DNA of 33,412 nucleotides from positions 1 to 33,412 of the forward strand of contig CAKOGP040001024.1 in the NCBI GenBank assembly GCA_933822405.4. The letters are read 5' to 3'. Each line of letters opens with the position of its first letter. The first letter of the stretch is position 1. Of the stretch, positions 19,881-28,815 are shown piece after piece. A program made the translations under genes and the position numbers. The stretch is from Cylindrotheca closterium (taxonomy: Eukaryota > Bacillariophyta > Bacillariophyceae > Bacillariales > Bacillariaceae). The notes below the pieces were generated by a model. That model ran no database searches. It was not told where the DNA came from and saw only the letters and a list, made by a program, of their open reading frames with translations.

Positions 19881-20489
19881 TTTGTGGGCTTTGCAGGTTC
19901 TGTGGTGTTGCAGTAATATGTGAGTCGTAAAGTGAGAAAACACAGAAATTCTCGCAAATGCTTTTTAATTCGACGGTCTAAGACTACACTCTCGACTGCT
20001 GCCCGGTGCTCCAACAATGGCTGATGGATCCAATAAAGTTCGGCAGAGATGTTCGATGTCGTCACTTTTCCTTACCTGAGTTCAAGGACCCCAAAAAATG
20101 TGCTTGGAGTGGTTTTGATGTCTCGGTTTCTGTGGTACTATTCGGTGGTCCTGGGCCACGCACGTATGAATAAAAATGACAGAGCAATAGGTGGATTATG
20201 CAGGACTCTGTAGAAGAAGACAGCAGCCCTCTGTCTAGTCGAACTCATCTACGTCCACACACTACGGACACGTACGTGTAAAGGATCATCACCGACCAAC
20301 GCGACTAAATGTTTTAACCAGTGACTACAGAGTAAAAATTCCAGACTCACACTACGATCGCTCTCAATTACTCTCATAACCTATTGATTAAATGAATGGC
20401 ACTGAACGTGTAACATTTCAAGTCGAAGGAATCATCATCTCTGTACACGTACTGTGAGTGTGGTGCTGTACCGGTAGAGTTCCACAGTC

Positions 20490-20514
20490 CTTACTGTATG
20501 TACACTACAGTAAG
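20490..20514. other. Perfect 9-bp hairpin
   Basis: cttactgta (20490-20498) pairs exactly with tacagtaag (20506-20514) across a 7-nt loop. No poly-T run follows. It may be a structured RNA element or a palindromic binding site. Confidence 0.5.
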
Positions 20515-20563
20515 TTCTGCTCTGTTAGTCAGACTGATCGGCTATATTGATTCCTAGGCAAGG

Positions 20564-20594
20564 GCAAATGTTCGTCCTGGCGAACAAAATTTGC
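20564..20594. other. Hairpin with 6-bp and 5-bp stems and an A-bulge
   Basis: tgttcg (20569-20574) pairs with cgaaca (20581-20586) over a 6-nt loop. Below it gcaaa (20564-20568) pairs with tttgc (20590-20594), leaving a three-A bulge on one side. It lies 50 bp from the preceding hairpin. Confidence 0.5.
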
Positions 20595-21556
20595 GTGTGG
20601 AGAGCCTGGAGCCTCTTTGCTGAATACTTCTAGTTATTGGCAGTAGAGGAAGCGATCAGAAACACTATTGAATCTCTGCCCGAGCATTGAACGGTGGAGG
20701 AGACTAGGTTATCGGAAAGGACTCGTCCGATGCACTCCACTGGTGTGAATAAAACTTCTCAAAAGCCCGGGTGATTCCAAGTAGGCAAACTGTTTCAGTT
20801 GGCTTGCAACTCATCTGATCGAGTCGAGTCTGATAGGCTCGTAGGAATAGAAGACTCCTTCATTTTGATCGAGGTTTTATGTCGTTATGAGACTGTGCTA
20901 CGGGGTGCTGTTGCTGCTTACGGAGATTTGCATATCTGTAATGACATGATCGATGTGCTCACAGGCAATCAAAACGTAGCTAGTGGCGTGAATGGCGTTT
21001 ACATGCTGTAGCCATGGTTTCCGCAAACAACCCATCTCGTTGAAGATTTGTCACTTTTAGCACCCATCTGATTTCGTTGCTTTGACAGGAAGAGATACTT
21101 CCGGAAAAATGGATGGAACCCAACGGTTGCTGTGAAATCGAAGCTTTGGCGAGCTCCATGGGATCGTGATGAGGCTGGAGACGGAGGATCATGCTATGCA
21201 AAGTTTGGGATGTGATGGCGAGACCGCGATTGACTCTTCAGCAATTCGCGTAATGCCGAACACCAGAGAACGGTGCTATAGCTTCCATGTAGGACCTACA
21301 AGAGGAAATAAGAATATGTTGTGTACGGCCATTGGAGACAGCCTATGTATTTATCAAGCAGCGGAATCCGAGCTTCAGTTCCTAGCTGTTCGGCAGGAGA
21401 CTCCACAACGCCCAAGATGCTTTGACTGGGCTCTGCCAGTGCCAAAGAGATTGATATATCTAATCCAACTATCAAATAACACTGGTAAATGCTAGTGTTT
21501 GACTGCCTTGTCTTTGGCAAAGTTGCAATAGACGTCACGCATATAAAACAAAAATT

Positions 21557-22326
21557 CTATACTCCGTTATTATCATTCAAGAAAGCTGCAGTTTCTCCAG
21601 GAACTTCGCCAACCATATCCACATGATCGTCGCCATCTTGGTGCATAGATGCATCTCTCAATCCAGCATGCACCAATACAAGGAATCCCGAGGAGCAAAG
21701 TGCATACCAGAAAATACCCCGTAGCAAAAAGAAAAGAGTGAGGCCACTAAAAATAACCAATGCTGTTGTTGCCTGGTTCTGGCTGATATTTTTTCCTGCG
21801 ATGACAAGAGTTCCTTTTTGCGTTTGTTGAATGACGTAGACCCAAAGAGCACCAAGAAGACCAATCCCGATAATGGCAGACGGACTAATTAGAAGGGTCA
21901 AGCAGAAAAGAAGAGCAGTCAAGATCATGTAGTTCAGGTAAAAGAAAGTGAAATTGTGCTTTACGCGAGCGATAAGCAGCGCTGGCGACTTTTCGACGTA
22001 GAAAGGCCGCTCCTCACCAATGCCAAAGCAAACTGTGACACTACGCAAGCGCTGGCGGTTGAAAAGCTCGCCAGTGGTTGCAGATAAATAGTCTTTGGTT
22101 CCTTGGGGAACTGATGCTGCAACTCGATTCATGGCGTCATTCGCACCGGAAGAATCCCATTTTTCCTTGCTGTTGAGTGAAGAGAAATTCAAGACATCGA
22201 AAGGTTGAGATTTTTCGATCGTCACCGCCATTTCATACTCATAGATACTCACGCAGTGTTCATAACACCCATCAGCGTACCAAGGGTCGAACCAGGTGCT
22301 GATCCGGATGTATTGTTGACTGCCAT
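21557..22326 (-). CDS. PRA1 (prenylated Rab acceptor) family membrane protein
   Basis: Exons 22326-22253 and 22169-21557, with an 83-bp intron (gtgagt...caacag); the product is 228 residues starting MAVNNTSGSAPG. The PRA1 domain begins at RPFYVEKSPALLIARVKHNFTFFYLNYM and continues through two hydrophobic hairpins (LTALLFCLTLLISPSAIIGIG and ATTALVIFSGLTLFFLLRGIF), the four-helix pattern of the family. PRA1/Yip3 proteins act in ER-Golgi and endosomal traffic with prenylated Rab GTPases. The tail is acidic (HQDGDDHVDMVGEVPGE). An unspliced reading would start at a GTG inside the intron; the spliced model supplies a proper ATG and clean frame. It is transcribed divergently from the aminopeptidase, with 242 bp between start codons. 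Confidence 0.88.
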
Positions 22327-22568
22327 TGTATCTGTTTCTGTTGGGCGAAGACCACTTCGCGGTTTTATGCTACAGTATAGAGATCTGCTGCAGTCACGGA
22401 AGAACAATTGTTTGAAAATTTACCCCCATAATGACCCAGACGAAGGGGCCGAAGCCCCCAAAAAACCATGAAAAAAGTCATTAAAGCTATAACAGTACCT
22501 GTTTACGTCACACACATCATTGGTTGCATTGTTGAAACCAAAAAGAAGAAGAATAAGAGACAAGAAAG

Positions 22569-24506
22569 ATGAGAGTTGTGCTCTTGAGTTCCCTTCTTTT
22601 GTGCCTTGGTCAAGCCTTGACCGTAATGCCACCGCTATCAGGGATAGGTTCAACAGCTGAACACCTTCCCCTTGCGCAAAAAGCAATGAACTACTTTGAT
22701 AGTTCGTCCGATCCATTTTTTGCAGTCCAGACTTCAATTGATATGCTTCTTGAAGCTGGATTTGAAGAATTGGACGACATGAAACCTTACAGCGGAAGAG
22801 TTGTCCCAGGCGGAAGGTACTTTTACACAAGAAACAAGAGTACTATTGTAGCTTTTGCTGTTGGTGAAGACTATAAACCTGGTCATGGAGGCTTCAAGGT
22901 TATTGGTGGGCATACCGATTCACCAAACTTGCGGGTCAAGCCCAGATCCAAAAGAAACGCGAAAGGAACCCAAACGGTCCAAATTGGAGTCGAATGTTAT
23001 GGTGGTGGGCTCTGGCATACCTGGTGAGTTTTTTTCTGGATCATTTCCGTTTCTTGTTTGCCTGCAATTTTTTTAAACTATCAACATCGGACTACAGGTT
23101 CGATAGGGATCTTGGGATTTGTGGCCGAGTTTTTGTGAGATCCCAAAGTGGTTCAATCCAACAAAAGCTTGTGAAGATCGATAGAGCAATACTGCGTGTT
23201 TCCAATCTTGCTATTCATCTTCAGAATGCAGAGGAGAGGAAAGGTTTTAGTCCGAACAAGGAGGACCACCTCAGTCCTATTCTAGCTACAGCTGCTACTA
23301 AAAGCTTGTCCCAAACCGAAGGCTCCGATGACACTGCAGGAGAATCGGAGGGAACAGCAAATGTCGAAGAAGGAAAGGAAGGAACAACAAAAGACGGGTG
23401 GACGGAGTATCAAGAGCCACTCTTAATCTCTCTTTTGGCAAGTGAGCTCCACTTGAACAACACTGACATTGTGGACTTCGAATTATCTCTTTTTGACATC
23501 CAAAAGGCTGCTTTAGGAGGGGTGCACTCTGGTAAGCATTTCGTTTCGAATTGTGTGAACTGTTGGACACTGCTCATGTCAACTTTCAGAGTTTGTTCAT
23601 TCTGCCAGGTTGGATAATCTTGCGAGCTGCTTTCTTGCTGTGCAAGCATTGGTTGAATGCGTTGATGACGAGGATATTTTGGTCGGGGACAAAGATATCA
23701 ACATGGTGGTACTCTACGATCACGAGGAGGTTGGAAGTAGCTCGGCGTGAGTCAATCAATCTTTGTTGCTTATATATTGTATAATTTTGATGACCGCTGC
23801 TTTACTGACTGACTCGTACTCTCTTGCATTCTGCAACACCTTTTCCAATCACCAGTGTCGGGGCAGCGGGGCCAATCTTGAACGAGGCTGTTGACCGCAT
23901 TTCTGCAGCTTTGAGTGAGGACGGAAATGCCTCAGCGGATGAGCGTGACGCAACAATCCATCGCTCGTTTGTTCTCAGTAGCGATCAAGCACACGCCTTG
24001 CACCCGAACTATGCAAGCAAACATGAAAAGAGTCATCAGGTAAGCTTGCAATCGTATATTTCGACTTCAGTTGATACCGCTGTCCTCACACGAACTGTAT
24101 GGACATACTGCAGCCACGAATGAACGGTGGTATGGTGATCAAGCGAAACGCAAACCAACGGTACTCTACCAATGGTGTAACCGGTCTCGTCATGCGAGAA
24201 GTTGCAAGACGAGCATCGTTGCCCCCTCTCCAGGAATTCATCGTGAGGCAAGACTGTGGATGCGGATCTACCATTGGACCATTGATCAGTACGGCAACAG
24301 GGATTCGAGCAATTGATATGGGATGCCCTCAATTATCGATGCATTCCATTCGAGAAACTATGGGTACTTGCGATTGTAAGAATTTCATGTGTATGCTTCT
24401 GCTACTTGCGTCTATCCTCACCTTTTGCATAGTGACAAACGGATTGAAACTTTTCAAATCATTCTTTCAGTATTTTCGTGAAGTGGACGAATCTGTTGAT
24501 CAATAA
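22569..24506 (+). CDS. DNPEP: Aspartyl aminopeptidase, peptidase family M18
   Basis: Zinc aminopeptidase that removes N-terminal Asp or Glu from peptides. Six exons: 22569-23023, 23098-23531, 23590-23746, 23856-24039, 24114-24375 and 24433-24506; all introns are GT-AG, 57-109 bp. The spliced product is 521 residues. M18 metal and catalytic motifs are present: GGHTDSPNLRVKP; EFVHSARLDNLASC, formed across the second junction; LYDHEEVGSSSA; HPNYASKHEKSHQPRMNGG across the fourth; and GCPQLSMHSIRETMGT near the C-terminus. Two things are unusual. The leader MRVVLLSSLLLCLGQALT looks like a signal peptide, whereas most M18 enzymes are cytosolic. A Ser/Glu/Thr-rich acidic insert (about 250-285) also breaks the first half. 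Secretory, vacuolar or plastid location is inferred from the leader only. Confidence 0.95.
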
Positions 24507-24852
24507 ATCAAACCAAGTCAAAAGGATTCTCGTATTTCATACCGGGAATGAATCGCAATCGCTGCAGAATAGGAGGGAACAGAATTAGTCGTTTCTTGCC
24601 GAGAGCGAGCCTACAGTACTGTACAGTACTGGATGTTCTAAGTAAAGAAACGTTACATACCGATAGCTGGTACTTTACCAGCACACAGTACATTTTTGCT
24701 CAATCTAACGGTAACTGTAGAATACCAACGTTTCAAGCCAGCCGAGTTTATCGTTGGCGGCCTTAGCTCGCCAATCTCGGAAAGGATCACAAATTGTGCA
24801 AACAGTGTGCATTCGAAACAAATCTGCATCAAAGGCAGAGCAGCAAGAAACA

Positions 24853-26869
24853 ATGAGATACACAAGCCTTGCCCTTGCAGCGATATTGTTGGGAGATGTA
24901 GTGTTGGGAAAAAGCGTCGTTAGAAAATCTCCTCGCCTCAAAAGGGAGATAGGTGGTGCAAACGGACTTGCAAGAACAACTACGAGAGATGATAGTATCA
25001 GTGAGAGAGATCTGATGGGTCTGAAGTTCAGCGACCTCTCATTCTGGTCTATATATACTCAAAATGAGGTAGGAAGTGTACCTACCCTCTCTCCAGCACC
25101 CACCCCCTCTCTACCCCCCACCAAGCCTCCAACAAAAGCACCCACAGAGGAACCTACGGTGGCCCCGGTGGCCGGACCAACAACTCCAGCGCCAACGGGA
25201 ATCCCATCAAAGGTGCCAACGAGAAATCCAACAACGAGTCCATCGCAGCTACCTACCAATCGCCCTTCCAGATCTCCTACCGAAAGACCATCGACTTCGC
25301 CGAGTTTTGCACCAGTCACCGTCCCAACAACGGAATCGCCAACCAAGACACCCACTCAGGAGCCTACAGTCGCACCGACAACAAAGGCACCCACAAAGTC
25401 GCCCACAACTTCTCCTAGCACTCTTCCATCGTCTTTTCCGACCAGAAATCCAACTAGAGCACCAACTAAGGCTCCAACAACTGATAGTCCAACGAAGTCT
25501 CCTACCAGAAGTCCAACCAAAGCACCAACCAAGGCGCCGACAAAGACTCCAACAAAGAGTCCAACAAAAGCACCAACGAAGGCTCCAACCCCTGCACCAA
25601 CTGCTGCACCTTTTGCGCAAACTGTACTTCTTGGTGCAGCATTGGGAGGTGCAGCCGACTTTAGTGATCCAGAAAGTTACCAGTCACGTGCCTTGGCTCG
25701 AACCCTGGAGCAAGAGGGCATTAACGATCAATCAGAAGCAAAGATCATTCAGTACTATGCTCTATTCTCGATTTATTTTTCCACGAATGGTGTCGCAAAT
25801 GCCGTCACGGATCAAGATAGTCGATTCGACAACTTGGTTTCTTTCCCACAGTGGACCAGTCAAAATGGATGGACAGAGAACAACGTAGATCCATGCAACT
25901 ATTACGGAATCATTTGTTTTTCCGACCAGGTCGTTTTGATTGATCTTTCATCCAACCGACTGACTGGGGTTTTCCCACCAGAAGTGAAACTACTGGCTTC
26001 AGATGGTGCCTTTTCTACTGGCGCGGGTGGTTTGATTGCGCTAGATCTATCCAACAACGAATTCGTTTTCAACAACTTCGATACCTCGTGGCTTAGTGAT
26101 TTGGGAACTGCTATGGGTAAGAATGATATCACCGTGGTACACGTTGGATTGCTGTTTAGCTGTTTCTCAAAATTTACCTGTTTCGTTTCAAACAGAATCA
26201 GTCGATTTCACTGTGACATCCTTCGCAGGCAATTTCCCCAGATTTCCAACCGGGTTGTTCGAGATCATCATCAACTTTACTCTATACGACGGTGGTCTCA
26301 CAAATGCTAATTTTGCTGGTCTCAATAACCTTAACTATCTTGAAATCAGTGGAAACTCCTTCAACCAGCCCATGCCAACTGTCTTGAATCAACTCAACTC
26401 CTTGGAACAAATCTTTGTCGAGGATTCTGCTATCACAGGAGGCCTTGATTTTATGGTAGGAATGCCCCTAATCTTCCAAGTTTGGATTGACAAGAATCCT
26501 GCGTTCGGAGGAACCATCCCGTCGGAGATTGGTGATTTGAACACACTTGCATCTTGGTCCATCACAGAGAACAACTTCAGTGGGACAATACCGACTGAGC
26601 TCGGGAAGCTTACAAACATGCAGCGACTGTGGATGTACGGTAACAATCTTACCGGGAATATTCCCAGTGAGTTTGGAACAATCATCAAGCTTGAACTTCT
26701 GAGGCTCGAAGGCAATGCATTCACTGGAAACATGCCCGACGAAGTGTGCAATTTGCGGAACGACTTTCTTTCTTCCCTCTCGCTTTTGGGAAGTGTTTGC
26801 GGCGGCGCTGGGAATCCACAGTGTACCTGCTGTGACTGCTGCGATGTTGCATCGTGTGATGCCTTGTAG
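24853..26869 (+). CDS. Secreted PT-rich leucine-rich-repeat protein
   Basis: Exons 24853-26116 and 26196-26869 with a 79-bp intron (gtaaga...aacag); 645 residues. The start at 24853 gives a signal peptide (MRYTSLALAAILLGDVVLG). Residues about 76-255 are a low-complexity run of PTxxP units with Lys, Ser, Ala or Glu between (PTKAPTKSPT type), probably extended and O-glycosylated. After a linker come an LRR N-cap-like segment (WTSQNGWTENNVDPCNYYGI) and plant-type LRRs such as LIDLSSNRLTGVFPPEV, ASWSITENNFSGTIPTELG and RLWMYGNNLTGNIPSEFG. The C-terminus is Cys-rich (CTCCDCCDVASC) and has no membrane anchor. Such proteins are frequent in diatoms and may act at the cell wall or surface; the ligand is unknown. 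It follows the aminopeptidase in the same direction after 346 bp. Confidence 0.88.
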
Positions 26870-27188
26870 GCAGTGCTTTGATGTCAGAAAAAAAAGGAAT
26901 TCAACAATAATTTGTACACTAGTGAAAGATGTTCTAAAACAATTCTTCATTGAATGAAGAATCACAAATCAGTGAAGTTACAAAAGTCTCTTTCAGGTGG
27001 TTTTGCACAGCATTCATGGAGAATGACTTCTCTGCAGCCATACAAAAATCAGGACGAGACTTCTCTATGTCCAACCGTAGGTAGAGCAACGGAAGGGCAA
27101 AATAAGTCATGTGATAAGCTACTACGCGTGTTAGACAAGCTAGTACGCGTGTTAGACAATTTCTCTCGACCATTACGCCTCCATCCAC
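26870..27188. other. Intergenic gap between convergent LRR and haem oxygenase genes
   Basis: No gene is seen. It contains a tandem pair of 21-22 bp (27117-27138 and 27139-27159), each with acgcgtgttagacaa. It serves as the 3' flank of both genes. Confidence 0.6.
27117..27159. repeat. Tandem 21/22-bp repeat containing ACGCGT
   Basis: Two adjacent units share tacgcgtgttagacaa and differ slightly at the start. ACGCGT is the core of the MluI cell-cycle box in fungi, but the position between two gene ends makes a promoter role doubtful. Confidence 0.8.
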
Positions 27189-28606
27189 TCAAGCTGATAG
27201 CATTATACTAGAGTACAGTGATAACACAAACAAGCCGAGGAAGAACCAAGTTTGCCATGCTTTGATGAATGCCTCGCGATCGTGAAAAAGAGTGAACGGC
27301 CAAGGGCATTTCATGCGCTCCTTCTCCTTGGCGTTATTTTGCTTTGCAATGAAGGGGCATTCATCGACCGTCGAAACTTTCGATTGGGCTTCCGTTTCCA
27401 ACAAGGAATACTGCATTTTATATACTTGGTCAAGTGGGCGAATAAATGCGCCAGGAACACCTCCCACTACATCCAATTCTTCAAACAATCGCATATTGAG
27501 TAGAAACGCTACATTGGCTTCTACCACGCGTTCGTGGATTTGATCTTTCTCTAGAGACAAATTGCACGATATTTATCTTTGAAAAGCTTGAAGCTTTTCA
27601 CTTGAGGAAAGTGATAAAATGCCAAACCATCGTCATCCACCAGAAGCAGAGCTCTCTTGGCAACTCGAGCTAGAACTTTGCCTCCACTCAAGTCTCCAAG
27701 GTGACGAGTGTAGGCATGTGCAAGAAGCAGTAACGGCTTATTTTCGCTTAGGTGCTCGATGCGGTCAATGTAGTCTCGCGTCGCTGGACTAATCGTTGGT
27801 GTGTTTGTATGCCAAAATTCAACGTCCTCTTGCAGGGCGGCTCTACGGTGCAGCTCATTGGAAAAATGGCAGGAGTTAAAAAGTGCTGGTGCATGCCGAT
27901 CAAGAGCTATTTCTAGGCTTCCGTAAAGATGGTACAGCTGTGCAATCATCAAACCATATAGTTCCCTGTCAATCTTTCCTCTAACGAACTGCTTCACGAA
28001 TTGTACACCCTCGGCAGCCTGGTGGGAATTAGCCGTCCCAGTCTTCAAAGCATCAGACAAGGAAGGCCTAGATGGGTACTTGTCAGTATCCCTTACTTCA
28101 GAAGGTATAGGGGACAATGTTGAAGAATCGGTAGCAGCTGAGGTTTCTGCGTTTCCTTCCGAGTCAACAGAGCGAAAATCCTCCTGCTCGATCGCCAGCG
28201 CCATCTCTGCCATGATTGATATGAGCGACAGTTCTTCCACCGTTTGATGAAATGACCACTCCTCTGGAACAGAAACCTGCCCACGAACAGGACATTTGTT
28301 GCCTGATGGATTTTCTTTCGATTCATGAAAAAACTTGAGGGAATTGTAGAGCGGTCCATCTTTTGCCATGTGGCCGAGAGGGATTCGCTTCAGCTGATGT
28401 CTGAAGTCTTGCGGGTTAGAAGCAGATTTAAAAGGACATTCTTCGGAAAAGACTGGGCACTGTCGAAGCTCTAGGAGACCAGGAAGGGAAGAAGAAACTT
28501 CGGATTCGTGAATTGCTTTGGCGTATCGACAAGAGGAGTTTGAAAAAGACCCGTCTTCGTCCTTTTCTATCTGTAACGGGGTGGATATCTGAGGCATGTT
28601 GCTCAT
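27189..28606 (-). CDS. Haem oxygenase, tail-anchored, with Cys-Pro motifs; apparent 1-nt frameshift
   Basis: Oxidises haem to biliverdin, CO and iron. The frame from 28606 runs to a stop at 27551-27553; the rest continues in the -1 frame from 27560. Joined conceptually, it is about 472 residues. Haem oxygenase features: the proximal His in ANSHQAAEGVQF (H195), RELYGLMIAQLYHLYGSLE, and the distal-helix signature AHAYTRHLGDLSGG (about 295-310); then, after the shift, LSLEKDQIHERVVEANVAFL and NMRLFEEL, which continue the family alignment without loss. A hydrophobic C-terminal helix (about 451-469) should anchor it in the ER, as in animal HO-1/HO-2. A 180-residue N-terminal extension carries three Cys-Pro motifs (C50, C57, C105), and two more lie before the anchor (C417, C434). 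No plastid leader is evident, so this is probably not the phycobilin-type plastid enzyme. The frameshift may be a sequencing error or a real lesion. Confidence 0.88.
27551..27565 (-). other. Site of apparent -1 frameshift in haem oxygenase
   Basis: On the minus strand the frame gca att tgt ctc tag hits a stop. Re-reading one T (at 27560) gives gca att ttg tct cta gag, which restores the conserved continuation L-S-L-E-K. No GT-AG intron of normal size fits here. The local sequence is not a classical slippery heptamer. Confidence 0.85.
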
Positions 28607-28815
28607 GGCTGTAGTGGAGGTAGTTTACGCTTCGAAACTGGCTGGATGCAATTGCGTAGCAATGAGGAATTCTACACTACAATTTGAAATTGAATGAATC
28701 GAGGTGGTTATTATATCATGTCGTGATGGTGTTTGACTGATTGATTCATTCGATTGACCCATCAGCTTTCATAGCCAACGAATTTCAAACTCGCCATTAT
28801 TGCGATCACAAAAAA
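28607..28815. promoter_or_regulatory. Divergent promoter region, haem oxygenase / DEAD-box helicase
   Basis: Only 209 bp separate the two start codons, so promoters must overlap or be shared. A gattgattcattcgattga stretch (28738-28757) is the most repetitive part. No TATA box is obvious. Confidence 0.4.

Larger units (their letters stand above)
19881..21556. other. Non-coding interval between EF-3 and the PRA1 gene
   Basis: About 1.7 kb without a convincing gene. The ORFs at 20799-21011 and 21166-21495 show no recognisable domain and ordinary composition. The interval includes the EF-3 promoter side and the PRA1 3' side, with two compact hairpins at 20490-20514 and 20564-20594. No tRNA-like cloverleaf was seen. 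Confidence 0.5.

Noticed and set aside
19881..20798. tRNA or spliceosomal RNA gene
   Set aside because: The gap was scanned for a GTTCGA-type T-loop and U1-like 5' end; neither occurs in a fitting context.
21166..21495. 109-codon plus-strand ORF
   Set aside because: No domain, signal or repeat was recognised and no splice partner was seen; it is kept as non-coding.
22170..22252. Extended N-terminus of the PRA1 protein starting MSIYEYEM
   Set aside because: This would need a GTG start and lies exactly on a gtgagt donor to caacag acceptor interval; the spliced ATG model is better.
25059..25888. Long ORFs on both strands across the PT-rich region
   Set aside because: They are low-complexity shadows of the PTxxP repeat; only the frame with signal peptide and LRR is supported.
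27555..27575. 17-nt mini-intron restoring the haem oxygenase frame
   Set aside because: GT and AG are present, but the excision would remove conserved residues that align with the family, and other introns in the window are at least 57 bp.
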